From Venturia oleaginea (lineage: Eukaryota; Ascomycota; Dothideomycetes; Venturiales; Venturiaceae): DNA of 64,000 bases. The DNA lies in assembly GCA_013176395.1 (NCBI GenBank), contig JABMLP010000003.1:310001-374000 (forward strand), given 5' to 3'. Below are positions 22,314 to 34,526 of the stretch, one piece after another. Under the pieces are notes generated by a model. It was not told the origin of the DNA, ran no database searches, and worked only from the letters and a program-made list of their open reading frames with translations. Position 1 is the first letter of the stretch. Each line of letters begins with the position of its first letter. The position numbers and the translations under genes are program-made.

Positions 22314-23547
22314 ATGGGCAATACCATGGCACAAAAGGCCCGCATTCCCGAATTAAGCTACGACATATATCATTGGATCATCCAAGAAGTAGCAAATACT
22401 TCAAGAGATGGTTCCCGCGACACAGACTGTATGAACGCGCTGCTAGCTTGCTGTCTCGTCAACAGCTCCTGGCGTCAACTCGCCCAACCGATCCTCAACC
22501 AAACCATTCTCGCCAATACACAAAAGGAACTCGATCGTCGCATTTTTGACCGCTCGAAAGACCCTCTTTTGAATAGCGTACGAAATATCGTTCTTTGTGA
22601 GAAGAATGAAGTCTATACCAAGTTTGATGTTGTTGCTGTTTTGAAAGCTCTTTCGGCTTTATCGCGCCTCCAGTCCTTCCACTGTTATGATCATGGCCGG
22701 CTTTCTGAGAGCCTGGATCAGAATGATAGAGAGGATGTAGGGAGATCGCGAGTTATTCCCATGCCTGTTGATCTCGATCTTTCGGGCCTACGGCACGCCA
22801 CGCTTGGATCTATCGCTGGTGGTACGAATTGGGTTCCTTTTCTGATGGCGACACCGAATCTTCAACATTTGACTCTTCATGGACTTGGGTAGTGGGGACA
22901 CAGTTCCTACGCCCATTCTCCGCTTTACATACCCCACTCGCCGCCACCATTCCATCTCAAACGTCTCGAGGTAATCCGTTCCCATATCAAAGAGTCCCCG
23001 CTTCGATGGCTCCTCTGCGGGTCGTCGGAGACACTGACGTACCTCGACGTCAGCTATCTCCAGGTGGAATGGGATACCTTCAAAACCATCTCCAAAATCC
23101 GAGCAGAGGGCCTTTTGCCCAAGGTTACCCATCTCACCTTTTTAAAATCCGTTGGTCAAGGAGGAGCACAAAAATGCTACAAAGAAAACACCACCATTCC
23201 ATTGACGTTATGGAGCGGTATTCAGACTGTACATATATGGTGGCGATGCCAAAGCGACAAATGCGGTTATCCATGGGATATCGCAGTTATTGCCGATTCC
23301 GAGGGTTGAAATGGGGGTTGGGGATATGAGGTTGCATGAGTTTCGGGTGAAGTTTCGGTTGAGGAAGGGGAAGTTGAGGGAGGGGACGAGGATGAGGCTT
23401 GTTACTGGGCGACCGGATGGTGGGCGGGGGTATGTTCGGTGGGATTGTGATGCGGAGGTTTATTGGGAGGTTATGGAGATTGCTAAGAAGCATGGGGTTA
23501 GTGTTGAGATTGCTAAGAGGGCTTTGTTTGAGAGAAATGTTGTGTAG
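22314..23547 (+). pseudogene. F-box/LRR-like gene with internal stop
   Basis: The frame from 22314 encodes an F-box-type N-terminus (RIPELSYDIYHWIIQEVANT, LLACCLVNSSWRQLAQPILN) and then leucine-rich text (FLMATPNLQHLTLHGLG). TAG at 22890-22892 interrupts it. The same frame continues with clearly coding text (PPFHLKRLEVIRSHI, SSETLTYLDVSYLQV) up to 23228. A plausible 58-nt intron (23229-23286) then leads in phase to the last exon, ending at 23547. Intended length is about 391 residues. F-box proteins recruit substrates to SCF ubiquitin ligases. I tested introns that would remove the TAG; those ending at 22892 or 22903 send the downstream sequence into wrong frames. So this is a nonsense allele, a readthrough gene or a base error. 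Confidence 0.65.
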
Positions 23548-25299
23548 AGGTCGATGCGTTGTGGGAGAGGCGAAAGGGGCTGATTAATAGTTGTCCTGGA
23601 AATCTATGTACTTGTAGCTATAAGCTCTTAAGGAATTTAGAGGAGGAAATCTGCCAGGAAATGTTTGGTGTTGATGCACACTGGGAAGATATCTTCTGAT
23701 TTGAGTCATCGAAAGTAGAGAAGAGAAGTCTGAATCACTCAAGGGAATAAGAGGAGAGCAAAGGCAGACTACTTTGATGCCAATTCATCTGGAGCAGGGA
23801 AAGGAACTATAACTCACAGTAAGCAAAGACAATTCCGAAAAGAAAAGTTCCGGGAACAAACATAGACAAAGATAATACGATGCTAAGTTACCAGTAGAAG
23901 AAAGAGCCCAAGCCGTACAAGACAAGCAAGCGACAAAAGAGCGTGCTGTCAAATAAACAAACCAAAATCAAAATTCCCATACAAAATTCCAGAAGCACGA
24001 GCTCCAAAACGGGAGTGTAAGTATGATCCCATAGAAAAAAATCCCCCAAATACATGCAGAAATTTAAAAGCGAAGAGAAAAAGAAGCCATCCAATACCAA
24101 TTGCAGAATAACCAAGATCAGAACCAGAAAACACCGACGGGAAAAGACAAAGAAACAGAGATAAAAGGCGCAATATGAAAAACGCAGAATGCCTCACCGA
24201 GAAACCCCTTGAATATGCAAGCGCCACAGGTTCGAAAAAGCCAGCCTTCCCAATTGATACATTGAATGTCTCTTCATTTTATGACAAAAGAATGCTGTCT
24301 ATTAGTCTCTCATGCCTGCGGTGACACTGGTGGTCGAGTAAACGGTTTTTTGTCCATCGAAATAGGCACCTTTGAGTATCCTTGTTTGCCGGAGCAAGTT
24401 TAAGCAGCTCTCGGAAGAGCTCGAACTTCAGCTTCTTGCTTCGAACCTGAAACTGTTCAGCAGGATCCTCGGAGTTCTATCGCTTAATATAAATGGGAGT
24501 GATCCATGTCTCTCTGTCGTTGCCAAGGATGTATAATGGACCGGTACTGGCCTCTACCTTTACCTCAACAAGATCGGCACTTGCGTTTGGGGTTTCCATT
24601 TTGAAGTCTCAGAAGTTAAAGAAAGAATCGCAAGTGTCCGGATGAAATGAGGATGAATCTGGGGTACTTTAAATTGGACCTTTACTTCAAACTCGAATTG
24701 ATACTCTGGTCTGTATGATATCCCAGGAATGTGGATCCTGCCTCTCTTACACAGAACAAGGACTGCACAGGAGGGAGTGGAAACCAAAGTCCCTCGAGAT
24801 TGGGGTTTTCAAGCCTCGAGTGATAATCTAAATCTAGGTGAAAAATAGTCAAGTTTGTTAGCAATCAATAGTAGCAACTCAGTACCAGATGACGAAAGTG
24901 AAAAGAAACTTGATTGCTTTCCCCACGAAACTGTACTTCGCGTTTGTGCAAGCAGTTTGAAGCGGCAAACAAGACAATTGACTATGTTTGGTGTCAGGAA
25001 CCTCGACCTCTTCATCAAAATACTTGAAGCGCGAAAATCATGGCTCACAAATTGTATTTTGCATCGAACCACGACAGTTCCATCAAAGCAATGAATGCTG
25101 ATTCCAGCCATATAGGTGCCAGTCCACAATTTTGCTGCCCTCCAGCGACAGTTGAACAGAATTAGTAATTTCGAGATCGAGGTCGAGGTCAATGTAATTT
25201 CAGATATGCTAGAAATCAGGATGGCAAGAGTTTATTTATATTAGTATACGCAAGTTGTCTTGCTGGAACTCGAAATAGACTTGACCGCTTACGTCTGTC
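23548..25299. other. Gene-poor intergenic region, 1.75 kb
   Basis: No supported gene. Frames on both strands (for example 23949-24227 minus, 24809-25192 minus) have no recognised domain and unconvincing composition. The 23.8-24.2 kb part is A-rich on the plus strand. Confidence 0.4.
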
Positions 25300-25935
25300 C
25301 TAGTCTTTCCTGATACAAGGCTTACGAACCATGATGCAATTGACATCAGTACCAAGATCTGGCCTTCCAAAGTCCTCAAGCTTGAAAGGGACTTCTTTCA
25401 CAACCCGAAACCCCAACCTCTCATAGAAACGTCTCCCTTCAATGCTGGCCTCCAGATAGCACTCGATGCCTTGCTCGTCTGCTAAATCCGTACCCCATTT
25501 CACAAGCCTGCCACCCGCGCCTTTTCTGTGGTGGTCAGGATGTGTTGCTAAGATGCTGAGAAAGTAGTATGGCCGGCTACCCATCGTCTTTCTTCTGCTT
25601 TCATTCAAATACATGAAAATGGGATTCCATGTTTTCGGAAATGTTGTTGGCATCTTGAACATTTCGTCCAACTCTTCTTCAGTGTTTCCGTCCGTGTAGA
25701 CGAGCCATTTGGCGCAAGCGACAATTTGTCCGGACGGATCCATAGCCTTCATGAATCGTACGTGAGGATCACTCCTCTCTGCTTCGACACATTTCTTGGT
25801 GAGCGTGTCGATGTTCTCTGGCGTGGCGGGACCAGTGAGGAGATGTCCGAGTCCACTTTGGAAGGCCAATGTGGTGATTGTAGGGAATTGTGCAAGTTCT
25901 GAAGTCTCGAAAGCCGAAACTTGGAGGGAGGCCAT
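25300..25935 (-). CDS. GNAT-family N-acetyltransferase
   Basis: A single-exon, 211-residue protein with the GNAT fold. It has a hydrophobic beta-4 strand (YYFLSILATHPDHHRKGAGG, about residues 122-141) carrying the acetyl-CoA pyrophosphate-binding R/Q-x-x-G-x-G/A pattern (RKGAGG). Motif B follows, with ECYLEASIEGRRFYERLGF (about residues 158-176), the usual end of the domain. Its N-terminal part resembles fungal GNAT proteins of unknown substrate. Length is normal. Substrate not predictable. A short 18-bp repeat lies just upstream in the 5' flank. Confidence 0.85.
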   Translation of the reverse strand: MASLQVSAFETSELAQFPTITTLAFQSGLGHLLTGPATPENIDTLTKKCVEAERSDPHVRFMKAMDPSGQIVACAKWLVYTDGNTEEELDEMFKMPTTFPKTWNPIFMYLNESRRKTMGSRPYYFLSILATHPDHHRKGAGGRLVKWGTDLADEQGIECYLEASIEGRRFYERLGFRVVKEVPFKLEDFGRPDLGTDVNCIMVRKPCIRKD

Positions 25936-25995
25936 GATGATGGTTGATCGGTCTTGGATTTGCTTCCAAGATGAGTTGGCATTGGAGCTGCCTTA

Positions 25996-26046
25996 CAAGG
26001 TATCCAGGCCTTGCAAGGTGTCCAGGCCTTGTCAGATATCCAGACC
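25996..26046. repeat. 18-bp minisatellite, 2.8 copies
   Basis: Units caaggtatccaggccttg at 25996-26013 and a one-base variant at 26014-26031, then a degenerate third copy. It lies 60 bp upstream of the GNAT start codon, so in its promoter or leader. Confidence 0.7.
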
Positions 26047-26443
26047 ATAATGAGTCAGCGCGTCGGCGAGTCGCACCCATCCGAAAAGCCTTCTGCATTG
26101 AGCAGGAGATTCGTCGGGAGGTGTCAGTGGTAGCCTGGTAGGAGTAGCGGTGATGAGAAATAGACCGTTTCATTCCGGTGAATGGCGCTAGTGGTATATT
26201 GCTTCTTCTAGAGTTTGTACCCGAGCTCCAACCCCTTCAATTTCTACTACATAGTACCACAATATTAATTCACAAGCTTCACTTCAACTCTCTTTTATGC
26301 CATGAAATCCATGTAGATTCTGATCTCTCGCCATGTGCCGTCCAGTACTCCTCCATTGCTCGACGCGCTGGCAATCCCATTCACCCACCCGACGAAGCAA
26401 ACACGTCCGCTAATCATCCATTTGCATCGCCTTCCGCTGCAGA

Positions 26444-29400
26444 ATGGCAAGGAAGAAGGCCTCGGTCGGCGTCTCTGCTCAGTCGCCAGACATTGACTCA
26501 AGATGCCCAGCCAACCCCTTGCTAATCACTGCTGCCATTAGGCAAGAGTTCGGACGCCTTCTTGAACATACGAAGAATGAGACAGTGCATGGGAGATCAT
26601 TCCGAGCGTTCGAGTCAGCTTTGAAAAGCCTTTCAGAAGAAGCGTCAAAATCCATCTGGCACGATTCCCATCAACAGGCCAACCTAAACACTTTCTGCGC
26701 CGAAATCATGTCCGACGTTGTGTCCACGAACAATGTCGACTTGATCAAACTGGCCCTCGTTAGTCTCGCCATATGGTGGAAACCAGAATCCATCTCGAAG
26801 ATCGTGTCTGAATGTCAGCAGTATGGCTGGAAGACTATGAAAGACACATAGTAAGTCTCTTTCACCTTAGCGTATTCACATTACAGAAAGCTCATCTATC
26901 AGTTCCTCTACCATAGAGAATCACAAAGAATTGAGTAGTGGCTGTCTAGTGATCCAGGCATTGATAGATGGTACGGATGCTCAAATCCCGGAGACCTTCA
27001 TTGATGAGGAGCTTGCCAAACTGTTCAGAAATTCCGAGGTATTGTATGCCAGCGACGCTCCGGCGCTCATCTGGATACTTCAGCGGGAAACCAATCGGCA
27101 AGAGAATCAATCAGCGTAAGCCTCCAAGTCTCATTCCTTTATCCTCACAACTGACAATTTCGATAGCATCTTACGCCTCATCCAAAAGAACGTCCGAAAT
27201 TCGAGTTTCCTGGCCGATTTTCTTCTTAACCTTGTATACCGAAGCAACATTACAGCCACAAAAGCGATGACACACATGTTCTTCAAGCGACTTTTACCCA
27301 TTTTCTCTCTCACATACAGTTTTGTGCCATACATGCAACCATTGCAGCGCGCAGACAACTCATCTTCTCTCTCTAAGGCACAAGGTGACCCCAACTGTAA
27401 TCCTTCACAAGAGGAGGAAGAACTCTTTGACCAATGGAAACAAGAGTGGGAGCATCTCGAAGAAGACCCAATGCCCGAGGCGTCTTCATTCAATCCAGCA
27501 ATTGAAGTATACGATGGCCAAAGACTCTTCGACGAAGCTCTCGGAGGCAAACAACTCGCACTGCTCATCCAAACTGCTTCACAACTAGGCTTCACGGCAG
27601 AAACCAAGCAGATTCTAGGACTTGCAGTACTGAAACTCGGGCAATCTGAACCGGAGCAGTGTCATGACATCCTGGCGTCATTTCTGGACACGATGCTGCT
27701 ACGAAAGACTGGAAGGACTATGCTCGAGATGCATAAAGCCGATATTTGTGCTATGGTAACTGTGTACACTCGTCATTATCTGACACCCCCAATTGACGAT
27801 ATGTCAAGACCACGATCTGATTGTGACTGCGTTCGCTGCAAAGCACTGACCAAATTTCTCGAGGACCCGAATTTAGAAACTAAAATCTTCGTTAACGAGA
27901 CACTTTCGCGGCATCAACACCTTTTGCAGCAAGTCAAAATGGCACACCATCGTTTCACTTGGGAATACAGATATGGTCCGAAAGACGCCTTGAGTGGGGA
28001 AGGAAGAGCACAATATCCAGATACATGGAGTTCCGAGTTGCGAAAGAAAAGTTTTCCAAAGCCTTGGTTTGCCAGCAAAGGCTATAAGTGCATTACGAGA
28101 GAAAGCGGCCACGTCCAAGAACTCACAGTCAAGAAGACATCGCTCGCCAAGGAACTCTTCCAGGAGAGACTTAGCAAAGCAGAAAAATTGGAAGCCAAAC
28201 TTGCCGCAAGCAGGCTAGGAAGAAAATTGTGGGACGATGCAAGGAACTCTGCACGATCGATTGATCGGATAGGGATATCACAATCCCGTAAACTAGCAGC
28301 CGTCGAGGTCAAGGCAAAGCAGTTAATTGCAAACCTTGCGCAAGAAGTCGCTCGCACGCCCACTCGGATACCTGCAGACAGTCCTGGTGTACCAGAAAAG
28401 CGATCCGAGTCTAGGATCTCTCCAAAGACTCGCCGCATGTCTGCAACAGCAAGGATAGCGACTCCTCAGTCCTCGTCGAAAGTCACGGCATCGAAGGCTG
28501 CCAACACTAAGAAAGATGCGACATCAGTCCAAACGGCAAAGACACTTACCACTAATCTTCCTCATCAGAACCAGGAGGGATTCTCTAATGTAAGAGCTAC
28601 TTCTGAGACACGTACAACTGCACAGCCAGGAAAGGCAATCTTCGGCTCGCGCGAGGGCGATTTAGCCACAAGACGGACATCCAATAGCGATAAAGGCTCC
28701 ACGCAAACCTCATCCTCCCAGAAAGGAAAGGCTGGTGTACAGAAACAGGCGCCTGGGCCGAAGGTTTCTAGTCCCGCTCTCTTAAAAGTGGCGACCCCGT
28801 CGCGGGATACTAGCGAGAACGCGAGTAGTTCACAGCACCGAGAAAAGACTGCCCCATCCAGCACTCAAACTTCGAGCAGCGCGAGTGGCAACAAGAAAGC
28901 GGGCGTCGTCAACCAGCCCAAATGGGTAAGTACCTGCTGTTACATTTGGGTGATTTAGGATTAGGAGCTGACTAGCTTGTCTTTACAGAGGTCGTCTCAT
29001 GCCAGCAATTGCGTCGGAACGAATAGACGAGTAATACCGGATTCAGATAGCGACAACGATGGTGTCAGTGACAGTCATGGTTACTATGAGCCAATACGCC
29101 GCGTGAGAACGAAAGTGACTTCAACGACCTCCGCCTTTGCAACTCCGCGTGCCATGCCTTTCAACTCGGGTCCAAGTCAATCTACGCAACGTGATGTTCG
29201 CGAACTAGATCCATATACTGACGGCCAGGATCGTGGGTACACGTCCACACTTCGCAATTTGCAGTGCGGTGTTTGGCGATTACGCCGCGAACAGATCTGT
29301 ATAGATCTTGGAGCACTGGTTCTGTTTGAAGAGGACTTCCTTCTCGGATTGGACAATCTGAGTAAGTCCTCGCAAGTTCCCTGGAAGGAGGCGCTCGCGG

Positions 29401-30938
29401 TACTTAAGCAAGTTCAAAAGGAGCGGAAAGATGAAGAAAGAAAACAGACAGCTACTTCATCAAAAGCTTGGTTACCCTCGGACACAACTGCCGCATTGAC
29501 GCGTATAATTACGAAGAGAGCTGAATGTTTGTTAGCGGAGCCTCTGTTAACGGAGCCTCTGTCAACGGATTCTTCACCACTTTCATCTTTAATACCAACG
29601 CCTGAGATCACCCCGCCTGGAGATCCACCATCATCTTTAAGGATCTTCGGTCCGTTCGCGCCTATTCCGACTGCTGCATTGAAGAACACCAACAAAGACA
29701 AGGAGCAAGTCCTCGACTGGACTACCCAGCACGCCACAAAGTCAATGGCGCTTGCCGCGAGTCGAGTCGTTTCGAAGAAGATTAACGTCGGCCCTGTTCT
29801 TAATCCTACCACTGCTGAAAAGAAGCCTATGGCTCCAGCAGCTTCGCCGACCTCTGAGTGTGTTCGCGAGCCTGGAGTTGCTTCGGAAACCCCTCGTGAT
29901 AGGAAGCCGAGTGAACTGGGCCTATACAACAGATTGTCGGGTACCTCTTCCACTGTTCCTGCCGGTCCTCAGAACACTGTCGGTGAGAAAGCAAGCGCTG
30001 CTGAAGAAGCAAACATACCATTTGCTTCTACCACCCCTCCCATTCCTAGTCTTCAACGAGCGAGGGTTGTAAATGAAAATGCAAAGTCCCAAGAGAGCAC
30101 TCAGAACAGAGAAGTCATCAGCCTTGATGAAACTGATAGTGAAGACAGCGAAGATAGCGACTCTGATCCTGTTGCGACTTCAACTCCACCGGCTGCCTCT
30201 GTCCCTTCCCTCAAGGCTTCCTCTCAGCCCAGTGAATGGATCACTCCTCATGGACAACAAGCAGTCTTAGACTCAAATGACGATTCAGGCCACACTCTTC
30301 CCGTTATAGGTGTTCTCTTAAATCTCATCTCAGCTACAACACCCGATCCTTATGCTTTCCCTTCCACCGCCCCGAGAACGACGAGCTCGAGAGACGGGAA
30401 AGATCCTACGACTATCTCCAAGGGTCGACCTACTGCTTCGTACTGGAAATCAAGCAACGATCGGGTCCTTAATTTCGATGCACCTTCCCCTATTGTCCCA
30501 TCTGCCATCCTGGAGAGGTTCAAGAACGGTGGAAATTCGGGTACAGGCGCTACACGAGCTGTTCATACTGCCCAGAACACGACCTCGACTACAATTGCAG
30601 AAGTCAGCAGAATTGTCACAGCTCCTGAACGTCCTGTCGTACCTACACTGTCGACAACGCCATCCGCAAGCATGACAAAGGAGAAAAACGTTGCCAGGTC
30701 TGAACCGCACGACGTTCCCGTCGCATCCATGTCTACAAATGCCGGTAACAAAAGAAATGCCGGTGCTGCAGGTCTCTCGCCAAATGGAGGACCAGATAGC
30801 ACGAGAAGGAAGACAGATGCTTCACAGGTGCCTGCGCAGTCTGAACTCATTGATCTTCTTGATTCTGACGAGGAATACGAAATTTCTGTGGCACATTTGC
30901 TCCCAGGACATAAGAAGATGCCTATTTATATTGATTGA
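26444..30938 (+). CDS. Large unknown protein with SIM-like motifs
   Basis: Exons 26444-26850, 26903-27115, 27167-28925 and 28989-30938 join in frame to 1442 residues. The N-terminal 350 residues are helical. A cysteine-containing block follows (SDCDCVRCKALTKFLEDPN, then SRHQHLLQQV and later HVQELTVKKTS); I recall this pattern from uncharacterised ascomycete proteins. A Lys/Arg-rich coiled-coil-like part (LAKELFQERLSKAEKLEAKLA) precedes a long Ser/Thr/Pro-rich disordered region. Three acidic hydrophobic motifs of SUMO-interacting type occur: RRVIPDSDSDND, EVISLDETDSEDSED and, near the end, ELIDLLDSDEEYE. A nuclear, SUMO-linked role is inference. A two-gene split at 28.9 kb is possible but the splice join is clean. 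Confidence 0.7.
29531..29575 (+). repeat. 15-bp coding tandem repeat, 3 copies
   Basis: Three in-frame units of 15 bp (gttagcggagcctct, then variants) encode LAEPL, LTEPL and a diverged STDSS inside the disordered part of the large unknown protein. In-frame, so harmless to the reading frame; probably length-polymorphic. Confidence 0.7.
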
Positions 30939-31922
30939 GGGAAGAAGAATGTTTGTTTATTTGTTCCTGAAGGAGATATTGTTGGATTTGGAGCCAGGAA
31001 TTTGTGGGTTGTGGAGACAAGAAGCCGCGTAGGTCTTGGTTTTCTAACAAGAGTATTTTATAGCCACATAATGTTTTTGAACGAGTAATAGATGGTTCGA
31101 CTTTGTATTTCGTGTTCATAATCCGCAAACCTGTGGATCGTCCGCTTCGGCACGAGTACGCCCGCAGGATCTTTTTATAAGTTCCAATATATTGATTCGT
31201 CGCTACCCTGCCACTCAGACATGCAAACAGCACATGACTAGGTTCTCAAGCTGGAAGCCTTCTACTTGCTGGCGGTGAGTGGGAGTGGCCTTACAGTCAG
31301 AGGACGCGCGTTATAACCAGTGCCCGTGTTTGCTTCTGGACATGTAGGCAAGCAATATGTACAAGGCGCAGCAAGGCTACCGGGATCATCAAGGGATAAG
31401 GCAAGGTGGAGGTGATTATGTTATGGAAGGAAGTGCGGACGGCTACGCAAAGGAGCGGAATGCAGATCATGATGGTCGTGTACCGTGAACCGTGGATAAG
31501 GTTGATGTACTACACTGACTACACTTGACATCAATAGCCGAAGGTTGAATGGCAGGACATGTATGGATGAAACAGAGAAGTCGACTCGGAGACAATACCA
31601 ATATTCCTCAGGGTGTCACATGACCATTCTCACGCATCGGTGCTGGCTTCAGAGCAGCAGCACAAGCTATCAACAGCACAAGCCAAACCTACGCCAGCCT
31701 CAAAGGCTGATTGATTCCAGCCAGACTCGACCACGCAAACACCACTGGCTGGCTACAGACACTCGAACACCCCCCCATTACCTGCTGCTGCCAGCCCAGC
31801 TCTTCGGACTCCTTCCATCGGCTCAAGATCCAAATCCGTCTTGTCCACTACCTGGTCGACGCTCATTTCGCTCCCACCCACAAGCTCCCCAGCAACCGCA
31901 CAATTGCGGCCACAACGCTATC
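30939..31922. other. Intergenic and kinase-gene leader, 1 kb
   Basis: 3' end of the large unknown gene, then the promoter and a long leader of the PKH kinase. The kinase frame is open upstream to 31545, but that part (for example LRQPQRLIDSSQTRPRKHH) does not look like the kinase N-terminus, so it is left as leader. Confidence 0.4.
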
Positions 31923-34526
31923 ATGAGCGGCGACATCAGCCTGTCTCAGACTCTAGGAGGGCTGAGAATTGCCAATCCCGACGACAACGACTCGCCCTCA
32001 CCACCTCCGCCCGCTCAAGATTCCGCACCCTCACATCCCATATCGCAGCATGCTTCCTCCTCGTCTCATTCTTCTTCGAGCACGGTCACAGGGACACCAG
32101 AAGTATCTCAACCATTGCTGTCTCCCGCGCCCGAGCCGGCGTCTTACACTGCCTCTAATGACATTTCGCCGAGCCCGGTACTCTCCCGAACACCGTCACA
32201 TCCACACTCTCCTTACGCAAACGAGCAGGACCCCTACAATTCCCACCTGAGTCACCGGCAATCAATGCCTTTGGCCCACCACGCACAGCAGCAGATGCAA
32301 GTCCCTCATTACTCAGGCTCGGTTGGGCCGAATCGTGGATACGCGCAGACCGCCGCACGGCCAATGTCTGGCCTATATAATCATTCGAATCACTCGGGAG
32401 GGTCTCAAACGTCGAGCTATGCAGCATACAGATATGGCGAGGAACCAATGCAGACAGCAATACCCACAGCAGCTATGGTGCAAAGGAGTAGCTCGAGAGC
32501 TGCGGCCGCACCTGGAGGAATGGCACGAGAACCTGGCCGAGGAGAACGGATCTTACAGTCACAGCAAATGTACGGTGGCAATGGCGTAGCTCCTCCCCGG
32601 AGGAGCTCGCGGAGAATACCGCCGACATACGGAGTCGAAGGAGGACCTTTGCCGAGCAGTGAAGAATGGAAAGAGAAGGGTGCAGCTGTGGCCATGCGGC
32701 AAGAGGTGGATGCGAATGGAAAGACTGTACAAAAGGTCACGAAGAAAGGGGTCAAGGACTTCAGTTTTGGGCGGACGTTAGGCGAAGGATCATACAGTAC
32801 GGTCATGGCTGCAACGGATCGGTCAACCTTGCGCGAATACGCGATCAAAATCCTGGACAAGAGGCACATAATAAAAGAGAAGAAGGTCAAATATGTCAAC
32901 ATCGAGAAGGACACACTGAATAGGCTGACGGACCATCCTGGGATTGTGCGGTTATACTACACGTTTCAGGATGAACGGTCTTTATATTTTGTCCTAGATC
33001 TGGCTGGCCATGGAGAGCTATTGGGCGTGCTGAAGAAGATGGGCACGTTTGACGAGGAGTGCACTCAGTTCTACGGTGCCCAAATACTGGACTCAATCGA
33101 TTATATGCATTCACGCGGTGTGATACACCGGGATCTGAAGCCAGAGAACGTCTTGTTGGACTCGCACATGCACGTCAAGATCACAGATTTCGGAACTGCA
33201 AAAATACTAGATCCTCCGAAACAGAATGGCTCTTCCACCTCTGGTACACCAATGGATGGATCGGATGTCAACCGGGCAATGTCTTTTGTTGGAACTGCAG
33301 AGTACGTTAGTCCTGAGCTACTCACGGATAAGAATGCGTGCAAGGCGAGCGATCTGTGGGCATTTGGCTGCATAATATATCAGCTCTTAGCGGGGAGACC
33401 TCCGTTCAAAGCCGGCAATGAATACCAAACCTTCCAGAAAATTGTTGGGCTCGACTACACATTTCCGGACGGATTCCCTTTGATTGCTCGAGATCTTGTC
33501 GAAAGACTCCTCGTGCTGGATCCCCAGAAACGTTTACCTATGGAGCATATCAAAAATCATGAATTCTTCAAAGGCATTGTCTGGGGCAAAGGCTTATGGA
33601 AGCAGAAGGCTCCACGACTAAAGAGTTACACTCCTCCATCCCAGGAGCCAATTCGATTGAATGGTACGTATCTGCACTTGGCACTTTATTCTTCGTTCCA
33701 TAACTAATTGTATAGGCAAAGGACCATCGACTTCGACCCCAACATCAAGCAGCCAGCCGCGACCGAACCCTCGAGTCATCACCGAACTGCCTCCTCCTTC
33801 ACAACTTGATATCGATTGGTCACCTGTCTTGACCAGAAATAATGAACGAATTCTAAAGCTTGGAAACCTCAACGTTACCGTGACTTCGCAACCACATAGT
33901 CCAAATGGAAAGGGCGAGGCTGCCAGTGACACGCCGAAGAAGTTCTCAAGATTCTTTGGAGGCAACACGTCGAAACGGAGACAGCGTCTTGTAATGATCA
34001 CTTCAAGTGCTCGCATCGTCCTGGCAGCATCCGGGGGCGACGAAAAGAAAGCCAAGCTTGAGATTCCCCTCGTTGGGCCAGGAGTAAGTTTCAAGAGCTT
34101 CAAGGACGGCAAAGGCATCACAGCATGGTGTGTCGATACTGTGAGTTGGACCTGACACTCTCCATCGATACATACTGATTCCAACAGCCCTCTAAACACC
34201 TCCTTTTCGAAGATCCAAAAGCTGTGGCTAGCGATCCAGACGGTAGCATGTATGCAGCTCGAGAATGGATCGATACCATCGAGCGTGCCAAAGACTTTGC
34301 CATTGGGCAGTCTCTAACGAACTCGTATTCGGGCGATTCAACTTTCAACGACCTCAGCTCTACACTCTCAAGTCCGGCGAGTACGCTGGGCAACAATGAA
34401 GCGCTTGAAGGAGTTAACATTCCAACCACTGGTAGGTTACGAAAAGGAGATGATGGCGAGTCCATCAAGGGAAGAAAGAGATTTAGCAAACGACATTCTA
34501 AGAATGGTCTTGCTGCTGTTTTTTGA
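31923..34526 (+). CDS. PKH1: PDK1/PKH-type protein kinase
   Basis: Exons 31923-33663, 33716-34140 and 34188-34526 give 834 residues. The Ser/Thr kinase domain spans about residues 279-550. It has the Gly loop GRTLGEGSYSTV, the ATP lysine in YAIKILDK, catalytic VIHRDLKPEN, DFGTAK, and the PDK1-specific activation segment SFVGTAEYVSPELL. An APE-region ELLTDKNA and DLWAFGCIIYQLLAGRPPF follow. After the kinase a PH-like region (KLGNLNVTV, RRQRLVMITSSARIVLA) continues to a basic tail. PDK1/PKH kinases phosphorylate the activation loops of AGC kinases in sphingolipid and cell-integrity signalling. The N-terminal 270 residues are Ser/Pro/His-rich and disordered. The Met at 31923 (MSGDISLSQTLGGLRI) is chosen because the text becomes conserved-looking there; an in-frame start at 31545 is unlikely. 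Confidence 0.92.

Noticed and set aside
22822..22903. Intron that would remove the TAG in the F-box-like gene (donor at 22822, acceptor at 22892 or 22903)
   Set aside because: Either acceptor shifts the frame and turns the following leucine-rich text into non-family sequence.
23064..23309. Separate small gene on the plus strand
   Set aside because: Same frame as the F-box-like gene; it is the continuation after the internal stop.
28926..28988. Boundary between two separate genes at 28.9 kb
   Set aside because: GTAAGT and TTTACAG join the two frames in phase 0 without a stop, so one gene is the simpler reading.
31545..31922. N-terminal extension of the PKH kinase
   Set aside because: Open frame but with low-complexity Gln/His/Arg text and no conserved look; treated as leader.
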